NCBI RefSeq assembly: GCF_014155765.1
Contig: NZ_SCKT01000005.1
Location: forward strand, 210,016-274,015
Origin: Pantoea dispersa
GTDB lineage: Bacteria; Pseudomonadota; Gammaproteobacteria; Enterobacterales; Enterobacteriaceae
Direction: 5' to 3'
Length of the DNA: 64,000 nucleotides
Position numbers and translations under genes: made by a program. Below, piece after piece: positions 18,002 to 26,766 of this stretch (positions are counted from its first letter, which is position 1; every line of letters starts with the position of its first letter). Under the pieces are notes generated by a model. The model had not been told where the DNA came from and did not search any database. It saw only the letters and a list, made by a program, of their open reading frames with translations.

Positions 18002-18747
18002 GGCCCTCACCCTAACCCTCTCCCGCACGCGGGAGAGGGAACCGCTCGGTGCGGTTTCGCAGACCTGCACTTCACCTCAACACTCGCTTGGTTGGCTCCT
18101 TCTCCCGCTGGCCCTCACCCTGACCCTCTCCCGCACGCGGGAGAGGGAACCGTTCAGTGCGGTTTCGCAGACCTGCGCTTCACCTCAACCCCCGCTCAAT
18201 CGGCCCCTTCTCCCGCGTGCGGGAGAAGGCGGGGGATGAGGGGGCCAGCCTGCTCCTGCTCTGCGCGCTGGCCCTCACCCTGACCCTCTCCCGCACGCGT
18301 GAGAGGGAAACCGTTCAGTGCGGTTTCGCAGACCTGCACTTCACCTCAACGCCCGCGCGGTCGGCCCCTTCTCCCGCCAGCGGGAGAAGGCGGGGGATGA
18401 GGGTGCCAGCCTGCTCCCGTCTGCCTGCTGGCCCTCACCCTGACCCTCTCCCGCACGCGGGAGAGGGAACCGTTCAGTGCGGTTTGCAGACCTGCGCTTT
18501 ACCTCAACCCCCGCTCAATCGGTCCCTTCTCCCGCCAGTGGGAGAAGGCGGGGGATGAGGGGGCCAGCCAGCTCCTGCTCTGCCTGCTGGCCCTCACCCT
18601 GACCCTCTCCCGCACGCGGGAGAGGGAACCGTTCGGTGCGGTTTCACAGACCTGCGCTTCACCTCAACATCCGCGCGATCGGCCCCTTCTCCCGCTGGCG
18701 GGAGAAGGCGGGGGATGAGGGTGCCAGCCAGCTCCCGTCCCACCCCG
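18002..18747. repeat. Tandem array of 160-bp units, each with two palindromes
   Basis: Units begin (GGCCCTCACC) at 18002, 18110, 18270, 18430 and 18589, and the last ends at the neighbouring gene. The first unit is shortened to 108 bp and the others are 159-160 bp. Each full unit carries one hairpin CCCTCTCCCGC / GCGGGAGAGGG and one CCTTCTCCCGC / GCGGGAGAAGG, joined by conserved spacer (GTTCAGTGCGGTTTCGCAGA). The array fills the gap between two converging genes. Open frames across it are by-products of the repeat and are not annotated. Confidence 0.9.
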
Positions 18748-19710
18748 CTAAAACGCCACATCCACCACCACGCTATCGCTGTAATTGCCCGCTGCGGGCG
18801 TATTCTGCGTAGTCAGAATCTGCGCCGTATAGGTAAAGTTGCGCGTCACGGTATCCGCGTTGAGCGATGTCGAGGTCGCGCTGCTCCAGCGGTCGCTGCC
18901 GCTCGGGCCCCAGCGATTAGTGGTGGTGGTGCCTTTATAAATATCGTACGCCAGCCGGTTGGTGCCGCTCGCCATCTGGCGCGTGGTGCCGCTGAAATAG
19001 CTGCCATTACTCAGTCCCACCGTATACGTGCTGCCCTTTGAACACACCACGTTAATCGTCTGCTGCACGGTAGAAAAACTGCCGACCAGCGGCGCACTGC
19101 CGAAGCTGACGTTCGGCGCCGTAATCGTAGTGCAGTCGTTGGTGATCACCATATTCACGGTGATCGGCATCGCCGTCCCGCTGCTGCTCTGCACCGTACC
19201 AACGCACACGCCGGCCACGTTCAACCCGGCGCACACGTTATAACTCACCGTCAGCGTGATGGTGGTGGTGTAACTGCCGGCGGCAATCACCTGGCCGGGC
19301 ACGGTGCGGAAATAGAGTGGAATGACAAAATTGAGGCTGTTGCCGAGCGCCAGCAGCGCGGAAGAGTTCCAGCGATAGCTGCCGCCCTGGCGCAGTTCGG
19401 TGGCACAGGCGCTGTCGATGCACAGCTGAATCGGCACGTTATCGGTGCCGCTGGCCGATGCCTTCATGGTGGCGCGCGTGCCGCTCAGGTAGTTGGCGGT
19501 GGTAAACGCATAGGCGACGTAATCGCTGCCCAGCAGGTTGAGCGTGCCGGTGCCGCAGTTAACGTTGGTGTTACTGGAGGTATTGACCGCCGTCGACTGC
19601 ACGTAAAACGTGGTTTGCGTGCCAAAGCTGGCGCTGGGAGCCGAAAGCGAACAGAGCGCGTAGCTGCTGGCCGGCAGCAGCCACAGCAGCAAGAACAGAA
19701 ATTTCCTCAT
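18748..19710 (-). CDS. Archaic chaperone-usher pilus tip adhesin, CsuE-like
   Basis: 320-aa secreted protein with signal peptide (MRKFLFLLLWLLPASSYALC) and two spore-coat-U (SCPU) domains. Domain 1 spans about 20-160 and domain 2 about 175-320, with the typical ending NYSDSVVVDVAF. Two-domain SCPU proteins are the tip adhesins of archaic Csu-type pili; Acinetobacter CsuE tips use hydrophobic loops to bind abiotic surfaces. It is the last gene of the operon and overlaps the usher by 4 bp. Paired cysteines occur in both domains. Confidence 0.85.
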   Translation of the reverse strand: MRKFLFLLLWLLPASSYALCSLSAPSASFGTQTTFYVQSTAVNTSSNTNVNCGTGTLNLLGSDYVAYAFTTANYLSGTRATMKASASGTDNVPIQLCIDSACATELRQGGSYRWNSSALLALGNSLNFVIPLYFRTVPGQVIAAGSYTTTITLTVSYNVCAGLNVAGVCVGTVQSSSGTAMPITVNMVITNDCTTITAPNVSFGSAPLVGSFSTVQQTINVVCSKGSTYTVGLSNGSYFSGTTRQMASGTNRLAYDIYKGTTTTNRWGPSGSDRWSSATSTSLNADTVTRNFTYTAQILTTQNTPAAGNYSDSVVVDVAF

Positions 19711-22139
19711 GGCGAGATCCCTGACTGTGAGTTGTTGGCGGCATTCACTGCCATACCGGGCGCGGCAGGTGGCAGCGGGCAGGTGAGTGGACCGTAAGTC
19801 TGCAGCGCTTTAGGCTGGCCCTCAGCGATAGCCAGCGTGGTCTCGCACTGGCGGCCGTCCGGCGTCACCACGCGCATCGGGTTGCTGGCGCTGAGATCTT
19901 CCATCCACACGATGCCGTCCCAGCCGACATATTCGGTGGCGCGATCGCGGCGCAACACCTGGCTGGAGACCGGCAGCGGCTGGCCGTTGCTGTCGTGCAG
20001 GATCACGCTGGCGGCGCGCAGGCGCTCCACCGGGAAATTCAGCAGATAGCCACTTTTGCGCTTCACCGCGAAGCGCTGCTCCACTCTCGGCGCGGTCATG
20101 TCAGCCGGCAGATCGAGGGTATCGATATCGTACTTCGCGCCGTAATAGCTGCTGATGGACGGCACCAGCAAATAGCCAGCGTCATCGGTGCGGCCCATCG
20201 TCTGGTTTTCGTAGCGCACCGTCACGTCCGGATAGCGGGTTTTCACCACCACAAAGGCATCGTTGATGTTGTTGGCGGCGAACACATGGTTGTCCATCAG
20301 CACCAGCGAGCCGGTGAAATCGGCCCATTGCGTGGTGTTGTCATCGTCGCCGTAAAAGCCGGCGGAAGTATCGATCTTGTTATTGCGATAGCGCAGGCTG
20401 CCCTGACGATAATCGCCGCTGTCGCCGCCCTGATGCGCCCATGATGCATCGTAAGCAAAACCGCCGTCGCTCGGCATGGCGCGCGACACGTACAGGCGCT
20501 GATTGCTTTGTCCCTGCTGATCGCGCTCGACGCTGATCGATGCGCTGCTCTGTTCGCCAAACGGAATCACCAGCGAAATCGCGCCGCTCCAGTCGCCCTG
20601 TTGCTGGTCGCGGCTGGCGGAGATGTACAGGCTGCTGTTGCCCCACAGGTTTTTACTCCACGATAAATTCCACAGGCGGGTGCGATCGCCGCTGCCGCCG
20701 GCGATGTCCAGATACGCCAGACCGAGGCTGCCGTACTGGCTGAGCGACAGGCTGGCGGTGTACTGCGCGCTGCGTCTGGCGAGCGAATAGCTGGTGTTGG
20801 CGCTATCGCCGCGGCTGCCGACCAGCGCCAGGTTGCCGAAATCCTCGCTGCGCAGCGTGTGCTGGGTGCCGAGGCTGAACCAGCTGTTGTTGTACTGGTA
20901 ACCCCAGCTGTACTGGGTACCGGATCTGCCGTCCAGCTGGCTCTGCGCCAGCGCGGCATTGATGACGCCCAGGCTGCCCAGTTTCACCAGCGCGCCGGCA
21001 CCGCCCATCGCCACGTCGCTGCTGCCTTCGGCGTGCGATTCCAGCGTCAGCCAGTCGCGCAGGCCGTAGCGATAGGAACCGCTGGCCGCCGCTGCGCCGT
21101 AATCAAAGTTTTTGATGCCGTAGTTCTCGCGAATCGCCCCGGCGGAGAAGGCGTAATCGGACAGGCCGGTTTTCAGCAGGCTGCTGGAGACGTAGAACGG
21201 CAGCGTCGTCGTCACCTGACGACCGACCGCGTCGGTGGTGGTGATCACCGCATCGCCCGCCCCATTAACGAACGGCACATTGGTCAGCGACCACGGCCCC
21301 GGCTGCACGTTGGCCTGCGCGCTGCGGTAACCATTGATAAACAGATCGACTGACGACGGCACCGCCGCCTGGCCGCTAAAGGCCGGCAGCGGATAAGTGA
21401 CCAGATCCGGCCGCACGCTGAAGTCACGCGCGATCTGCACGCCGCCAAGGCGCACGCTGTTGCTCCAGCCCAGCGCATCCGTAATCAAATCCCCGGCGCG
21501 CCAGCTCAGCGCGGCGCTCTCGTTCTCGTTGCTGTACCAGGTGTCGTAGCGAATGTAACCCTGCTGCTGGCCGCTGGTGTCGCCCGCAAGTTGCTGGATA
21601 TAGACACCGTTGCTGGAGAACTGGCCGGCCGGGCCGAACAGGCGCAGCTCGTTCCAGCTGGAGAGACGCGAACCGGCGTTGTCGGTGCGCGTGGCGTAGA
21701 GGTCGTAGTTGAGCAGCGCGCCGTTGCTGGCCTGGCCGGGGTAGCGCGGGCCGTTTTGCGGCTGACCAAGCGTCTGCTCCGGCAGCCAGGCGGGCGGTAC
21801 CGTCAGCAGCAGGCGCTGACGGCGTTCATCGTATTCCACTTTAACCTCACCCAACTGACCGGGAGCGACCTGTTCGCCAGCCAGCTTCGCCGCCGGAATG
21901 CCGGCGCGCTGCAGATCGCCGCTGCGCAGCCAGAACTCACCGTCGCGCCGCTCGACCGGCACAATCTCGCCCCGTTCGCGCTGGTTTACCACCAGTTCCA
22001 GCATGTATTGCTGGCCGCTGGCGCTGTGGCTGACGGCAGGCGGTGGTGGCAGCTCAGAGAAAGTCTCTGCGCTGCTCAGCGGGGAAAAGCACAGCACGCT
22101 GGTCACCGCCAGCGCGCAGGGAGGCGGTGTCAGCTTCAT
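19707..22139 (-). CDS. Archaic chaperone-usher pilus outer-membrane usher, CsuD-like
   Basis: 810-aa outer-membrane usher that assembles and exports the pilus subunits. A signal peptide (residues 1-24) is followed by an N-terminal subunit-chaperone binding domain with QYMLELVVNQRERGEIVPVE. Next come the 24-strand barrel with the plug region (FINGYRSAQANVQPGPWSLT) and C-terminal domains (GYLLNFPVERLRAASVILHD). The length fits archaic ushers. Its start overlaps the stop of the chaperone gene, so translation is probably coupled. Confidence 0.9.
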   Translation of the reverse strand: MKLTPPPCALAVTSVLCFSPLSSAETFSELPPPPAVSHSASGQQYMLELVVNQRERGEIVPVERRDGEFWLRSGDLQRAGIPAAKLAGEQVAPGQLGEVKVEYDERRQRLLLTVPPAWLPEQTLGQPQNGPRYPGQASNGALLNYDLYATRTDNAGSRLSSWNELRLFGPAGQFSSNGVYIQQLAGDTSGQQQGYIRYDTWYSNENESAALSWRAGDLITDALGWSNSVRLGGVQIARDFSVRPDLVTYPLPAFSGQAAVPSSVDLFINGYRSAQANVQPGPWSLTNVPFVNGAGDAVITTTDAVGRQVTTTLPFYVSSSLLKTGLSDYAFSAGAIRENYGIKNFDYGAAAASGSYRYGLRDWLTLESHAEGSSDVAMGGAGALVKLGSLGVINAALAQSQLDGRSGTQYSWGYQYNNSWFSLGTQHTLRSEDFGNLALVGSRGDSANTSYSLARRSAQYTASLSLSQYGSLGLAYLDIAGGSGDRTRLWNLSWSKNLWGNSSLYISASRDQQQGDWSGAISLVIPFGEQSSASISVERDQQGQSNQRLYVSRAMPSDGGFAYDASWAHQGGDSGDYRQGSLRYRNNKIDTSAGFYGDDDNTTQWADFTGSLVLMDNHVFAANNINDAFVVVKTRYPDVTVRYENQTMGRTDDAGYLLVPSISSYYGAKYDIDTLDLPADMTAPRVEQRFAVKRKSGYLLNFPVERLRAASVILHDSNGQPLPVSSQVLRRDRATEYVGWDGIVWMEDLSASNPMRVVTPDGRQCETTLAIAEGQPKALQTYGPLTCPLPPAAPGMAVNAANNSQSGISP

Positions 22140-22837
22140 CAGCGCGCGGCAGCGCTGCGCCAGTGATTCTTATTCACCTCGGCCGCGAGTTCACCGCTCA
22201 CCGGGCTGTTCAGCGGCCAGCGGTGGCTGCTGTGAGCCAGCACATAGCCAAACAGGCCGTTGCCGAGCGCGCGACCGCCGACGGTGACGTTGCTCAGACG
22301 CGCGTGGCCGTTGCCGCGATTGGTCAGCTCCAGCCAGCGTTTGCCGTCGCGGCTGACCTGACGCCAGCTGAGATCGGCTTTGGCGCTGTCGCGCGTCAGG
22401 CCATCGCCATAGACAAACAGCGGCACCGAGTAGCGCATCTGAAAGGTCAGCCCGGCCTGATTCTCGCCCGGCGAGCGCGGCGTCGGGATCTCATCCAGCA
22501 CCACGCGATAGGCTTGCTCCACGCCCGCAGGCGGCGCGCTCTGGCGAATCAGGCGCACCAGTTGTTTCTGCCCCGGTTCCAGCCGCACCATCGGCGGGCT
22601 GGCGACCACCTGCTGCTGCGTTTGATACTGTTCCTGGCCGTCAATCTGCTGCCAGTTGAAGATGCGCACCTGCATGATGGTGGTGGCGTTACCGCGATTC
22701 TCCAGCCACAGTTCGCTGGCTTTTTCCTGCGGATTGATGGCGGGATCGATCGGCCAGATCATCAGCGAGTTGGCGGCGAAGCTGGCGGGCGACAGGGCCA
22801 GAAGAAACCACAGAAGCAGGGCGCGCAGGCTCATCAT
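22139..22837 (-). CDS. Periplasmic pilus chaperone, CsuC-like
   Basis: 232-aa chaperone with signal peptide (MMSLRALLLWFLLALSPASF) and PapD-like two-Ig fold. The first domain has NSLMIWPIDPAINPQEKASE and ASPPMVRLEPGQKQLVRLIR, the strand that completes subunit folds. The second domain includes YRVVLDEIPTP and FQMRYSVPLFVYG. It lies between the minor subunit and usher genes, overlaps the usher start, and has the length of archaic-type chaperones. Confidence 0.88.
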   Translation of the reverse strand: MMSLRALLLWFLLALSPASFAANSLMIWPIDPAINPQEKASELWLENRGNATTIMQVRIFNWQQIDGQEQYQTQQQVVASPPMVRLEPGQKQLVRLIRQSAPPAGVEQAYRVVLDEIPTPRSPGENQAGLTFQMRYSVPLFVYGDGLTRDSAKADLSWRQVSRDGKRWLELTNRGNGHARLSNVTVGGRALGNGLFGYVLAHSSHRWPLNSPVSGELAAEVNKNHWRSAAAR

Positions 22838-22861
22838 CTTTCATCCTTTTTTATGCTGCCG

Positions 22862-23365
22862 TCACCAGCTCAGGGTGACGGTTAACGTATCGGTATAGGT
22901 CCCGGCGCGCGTCGGGCCGGGCAGGGTTAACAGGCCATAAATTGGCAGCACGATGTTATTGGCGTTGCTGTAACTCAGCGCCACCGGCGAGTTAACCGGA
23001 ATCGCCGTGGTGTGCGCTGCGTTGGTATACAGGCTGTACGCCACGGTATCGGTGTTACTGGTGTGTTTGAGATTGCGGCTGCTGGTGTAATTGCTGCCGC
23101 CATTGATACTCATGCTGAGGGCGGTACCCGGCGTGCAGGCGAGGGTGAGGGTGGTGCTTTGCACGTAGCTGGCGCTGACGCTGCTGCTCGCCACGCCCGA
23201 CTGGGTGCCAAAATTCAGCGTGCCAAACACGCCGGTATTGGTACCGGAAATCACGCAGCCTGCCACCACTGACGCAGAGACCTGGAAGGTGGCCGTCGGC
23301 AAACCCCAGGCCGGGACGCTCCCTATCAGCAGGGCCAGGCTGCCAGCACGCAGCAGCCATACCAT
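22862..23365 (-). CDS. SCPU-domain pilus subunit (minor)
   Basis: 167-aa secreted protein with a signal peptide (residues 1-19, MVWLLRAGSLALLIGSVPAW) and one SCPU domain, ending AGTYTDTLTVTLSW. The two cysteines expected for the domain disulfide are present (GCVIS near 37 and LACTPG near 75). It corresponds to a CsuA or CsuB type minor subunit. Acinetobacter has separate CsuA and CsuB genes, while only one minor subunit is seen here. It is 24 bp upstream of the chaperone gene. Confidence 0.82.
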   Translation of the reverse strand: MVWLLRAGSLALLIGSVPAWGLPTATFQVSASVVAGCVISGTNTGVFGTLNFGTQSGVASSSVSASYVQSTTLTLACTPGTALSMSINGGSNYTSSRNLKHTSNTDTVAYSLYTNAAHTTAIPVNSPVALSYSNANNIVLPIYGLLTLPGPTRAGTYTDTLTVTLSW

Positions 23366-23387
23366 CCTTCTTACCCCACCGCTGGCG

Positions 23388-23963
23388 TCAGTAGTTCACC
23401 GCCACGTTAATAGTATCGGTGTAGGTACCGGCCGGAATCAGTGGGTTAAAGCCGCCGCCGACTACCCGACCGTAAATGGCATAGTTGGTGCCGAGCGTCG
23501 GATCGGTGGTGCCGCTGGCGGCAATGTTGGTGTTGTTGGCGATGGCGGTGGTAAACGCGGCGTCGCTGTACAGCGTGTAAGCAATGCCCTGCGTATTGTT
23601 GGAGCCGAGGATCAGGTAACGCGGCTGGCCGCTCACCGTACCGTAAATGGTGGCCGGTGCCGGATTACTGCTGGTGACCTGCACATTGAAGGTTTGGCCG
23701 GTGGTGCAGCGGACAAAAATGCCGTTCCCGGATGCGCCCACCAGGGTGGCGTTTAAGGTATCAAAGGTTGCAGCGCTGCTACCGAAGTTCAGGGTACCGA
23801 AGTTAACCCCGCTGGTGGCGGACTGACCGTTCACCAGACAGCCGGTGGTGAGCGTCAATGTGGCATTGATGGTTCCCGTTGTGGTGGCAGCAAAAACCGT
23901 TGCAGGGGCGAGCGCGGCGCTCAGGCTGGTAGCCAAAAGAAAAAGCTTGAGTTTCATAATCAA
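23388..23963 (-). CDS. SCPU-domain major pilin, CsuA/B-like
   Basis: 191-aa first gene of the operon, with a signal peptide (MIMKLKLFLLATSLSAALAP...VFA) and one SCPU domain from about residue 30 to the end (AGTYTDTINVAVNY). The conserved cysteines are in LTTGCLVNGQ and FVRCTTGQ. First position and a single domain make it the likely main rod subunit. Its ATG is preceded by AAGGATTG. An RcsAB-type palindrome lies 113 bp upstream. Confidence 0.83.
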   Translation of the reverse strand: MIMKLKLFLLATSLSAALAPATVFAATTTGTINATLTLTTGCLVNGQSATSGVNFGTLNFGSSAATFDTLNATLVGASGNGIFVRCTTGQTFNVQVTSSNPAPATIYGTVSGQPRYLILGSNNTQGIAYTLYSDAAFTTAIANNTNIAASGTTDPTLGTNYAIYGRVVGGGFNPLIPAGTYTDTINVAVNY

Positions 23964-24504
23964 TCCTTACTGATTATCCAATGTCAGTGCTTTTTCGCCT
24001 GGTGATTTATTAATGAAACGAACCCGTAAATAACAAGACGCCGCGATCGGCAAACGAACTTAATGCCCTGCCACCTAAGAAAATTCTTAAAGGCTGAGTT
24101 AGTGATTTATATCAGTTTTATTTACTATAGAACACCCTTTTGCCGCTTGTACAACGCACCGGAGAATTTTCGCTAATCAATTTCTCCTTTTCCCCGGTAA
24201 TGCAGTCATAACAAGGGCTGGCAGGCCGTTAAAAAAACCAAACGGCAAGTGATTCCCCCCTCTACCGCGACTTCAGGTTCAATGCTATGTTCATGCATTA
24301 ATCAGATATCATTACTTTTCCCGGCCGCGACAGACGATGAGAATAAAAAATAGCCGTGCAATACCTCCAGTTATTTCTGGATCTGTTTTTGTGTTGCCGC
24401 ATCGCTGGTGGTCATTACCTGCCTCACATTGATGTTTTCACTTTTTCTGTTGTTAATTGACGATACCGCACCTGCGCCGCCGCGGGTTGAGTTGAGGAGC
24501 GCAC
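23964..24504. other. Divergent control region of the pilus operon and first MHYT gene
   Basis: 540 bp without a gene. It contains the palindrome TAAGAAAATTCTTA at 24076-24089 and A+T-rich DNA around 24110-24140, where the leftward pilus promoter could lie. I recognise no other site. Confidence 0.55.
24076..24089 (-). promoter_or_regulatory. RcsAB-type box upstream of the pilus operon
   Basis: TAAGAAAATTCTTA matches 13 of 14 positions of TAAGAATATTCTTA, the RcsAB recognition sequence known from enterobacterial capsule and flagellar genes. It lies 113 bp before the major pilin start, so Rcs envelope-stress control of the pilus is a reasonable inference. Confidence 0.55.
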
Positions 24505-26604
24505 ATGTTGCTGGTTACCTGGGATAGCGTTCTGGTTGCCGTTTCGCTGATTGTGGCGTTTATCGCGGCGTTTACGGCGCTGGATACCGCCGGGCGCGTC
24601 GCCGTGTCGCGCGGCCTGCTGGCGAAGCTGTGGCTGGTGGCCGGCGGTACGGCGATGGGGATTGGCATCTGGGCGATGCACTTCATTGGCATGCTGGCGA
24701 TGATGATGCCGATGACCATGCGCTATGACATTCCGCTCACCGCCTTCTCGCTGCTGCTGGCGATTCTCACCAGCATCTTCGCCTTTGCGCAGGGTCTGCA
24801 GGGCAGCCATCTGACGCGCCGCCGGCTGCTGCGAGGCACGGTGATCCTCGGCAGCGGCGTGGTTGCCATGCACTATCTCGGCATGCTGGCGCTGCTGATT
24901 GAACCCGCCATTCACTGGGATTTGCGCCTGGTGGCGTTGTCGGTACTGATTGCCTACGGCGCATCCGGTGCCGCGCTGTGGCTGGCATTCCATCTGCGCC
25001 ATGGCGAGAGCCTGCTGCTGATGCGCGCCTGCGCGGCGCTGGCGATGGGGGTGGCGATTGCCGGCATGCACTACACCGGCATGGCGGCCGCGCAGTTCAG
25101 CGCACCGGGCAGCATGCAGCACCACGGCATGGGACAGGAGGGGCTGGCGGTGTGGGTAACCATCATCACGCTCACCATTCTCAGTCTGACGCTGCTGATC
25201 TCGATGCTGGACGCCCAGCTACGCGCGGCGCGTCTTGCCGCCCGGCTGCGGCGCGCCAACAGCGAGCTGCGCCAGCTGGCGCTGCACGATACTCTCACCG
25301 CACTGCCCAATCGCGTCATGCTGGACCAGCAGCTCAGCACGCAAATCAAACAGGCGACGCTGGATGACCAGCCCTTTGCCCTGATGTTTATGGATCTCGA
25401 CGGCTTCAAAGCGGTGAACGATACCTGGGGGCATCACGTCGGCGATCGTTTACTGGTCGCAGTGGCGGAACGGCTGCGCACCCAGCTGGATGCGGACATT
25501 TTGCTGGCGCGCCTCGGCGGCGATGAGTTTGTCATGCTGTGTCCGCAGTACGCGGCAACCCAGGCTGAAGCGCTGGCGCAGCGGCTGGTGCACAGCATTG
25601 ATGCACCGTTTGAGCTGGATCGCTACTCGCTGCGCGTCTCGCTCAGCATCGGCATTGTGATCTTCCCGCAGCATGGCCGCAGCCCGCAGGAGATGATGTT
25701 CAACGCTGACTCGGCCATGTACCACACCAAGCACAGCGGGCGTAACGGCTGGAGCCTGTTTGAGCCGGTGATGAGCGCGGTGGCACAGCATCAGCTGGCG
25801 CTGGCCAACGATTTATGGAACGCGCTGGAGTGCCAGGAGATGCGCCTGTTCTACCAGCCGAAGTTTCGCGCGGGCGGGACCATTCTGATGGGTTTTGAGG
25901 CATTACTGCGCTGGCAGCATCCGCGCCGCGGCTTGCTGATGCCGGATATGTTTCTGGCGCGCGCCGAGAAAACCGGCCAGATCGTGGCGCTCGGCAATTG
26001 GGTGATCAACGAAGCCTGCCGCCAGCTGCGGCAGTGGCTGGACGAGGGCAACCGTGACTGGAGCGTCTCGGTTAACCTGTCCGCACTGCAGTTTCATCAG
26101 CGCGATCTGATCGACACGCTGCGCCAGACGCTGCAGCGCTATCAGCTGCCGGAAGGCGCGCTGATGCTGGAAATCACGGAAAACATCGCCATGCGCGATC
26201 CGCAGTTCAGCCAGCAGCGCATCACCGAACTGCAGCGGCTTGGCGTCAAAGTGGCCATCGACAACTTCGGCATTGGCTACGCCAATCTGCTGCACCTCAA
26301 GCATCTTGAGGCCAGCGAGCTGAAAATTGATCGTGCCTTTATTAATAGCCTGCGTGCCGACAGCGAGGATGCAACCGTGGTAACCGCCATGCTGACGCTG
26401 GCGCAAAGCCTTAACCTGCGCATGGTAGCGGAGGGCGTGGAGACCGAAGAGCAGCAGCGCCTGCTGACCGGTCTCGGCTTTGACACGCTGCAGGGGTATC
26501 TGCTGGGCAAACCGACGCCGGCGGAGCGCATCGGCGAATTCACCGCGTCAACGCCGATTGCGCCGCACTTTCCTGATAACGTGCTGCCGCTCACCGGCGC
26601 CTGA
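24505..26604 (+). CDS. MHYT-GGDEF-EAL membrane protein with altered EAL site
   Basis: 699-aa inner-membrane c-di-GMP protein. The N-terminal MHYT sensor has seven predicted membrane helices with the motifs MHFIGM (58), MHYLGM (122) and MHYTGM (188), thought to bind a metal and sense a diatomic gas. The diguanylate cyclase domain has an intact GGDEF (338-342). The phosphodiesterase domain has EAL (465-467), but the metal-binding DDFGTGYSS is IDNFGIGYANL, with N587 replacing the second aspartate. Phosphodiesterase activity may therefore be weak. GAGGAG precedes the ATG. A paralogue follows 162 bp downstream. Confidence 0.9.
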   Translation: MLLVTWDSVLVAVSLIVAFIAAFTALDTAGRVAVSRGLLAKLWLVAGGTAMGIGIWAMHFIGMLAMMMPMTMRYDIPLTAFSLLLAILTSIFAFAQGLQGSHLTRRRLLRGTVILGSGVVAMHYLGMLALLIEPAIHWDLRLVALSVLIAYGASGAALWLAFHLRHGESLLLMRACAALAMGVAIAGMHYTGMAAAQFSAPGSMQHHGMGQEGLAVWVTIITLTILSLTLLISMLDAQLRAARLAARLRRANSELRQLALHDTLTALPNRVMLDQQLSTQIKQATLDDQPFALMFMDLDGFKAVNDTWGHHVGDRLLVAVAERLRTQLDADILLARLGGDEFVMLCPQYAATQAEALAQRLVHSIDAPFELDRYSLRVSLSIGIVIFPQHGRSPQEMMFNADSAMYHTKHSGRNGWSLFEPVMSAVAQHQLALANDLWNALECQEMRLFYQPKFRAGGTILMGFEALLRWQHPRRGLLMPDMFLARAEKTGQIVALGNWVINEACRQLRQWLDEGNRDWSVSVNLSALQFHQRDLIDTLRQTLQRYQLPEGALMLEITENIAMRDPQFSQQRITELQRLGVKVAIDNFGIGYANLLHLKHLEASELKIDRAFINSLRADSEDATVVTAMLTLAQSLNLRMVAEGVETEEQQRLLTGLGFDTLQGYLLGKPTPAERIGEFTASTPIAPHFPDNVLPLTGA

Positions 26605-26766
26605 CCAGCAATTTTTGTTCTCCTTCACATCGGAAGCTTTCATCGTTCAGTGACTCATATCGGCAGCCGGTCTGCCGATAATTTCAATTATAAAACCAAC
26701 ATTTTCTTTTTCATTTCAACAACACCATAGCTGACTTAACACAGCTTTTTTATATGGGAAATCACT

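Noticed and set aside
17868-18558. Open frames across the 160-bp repeat array
   Set aside because: Repeat-derived and overlapping the transporter end; sequence is palindromic intergenic DNA.
18002-18747. Possibility of a CRISPR array at the 160-bp repeats (also 34561 and 48546)
   Set aside because: Spacers are conserved between units and units are palindromic and too long or too similar; no cas genes.
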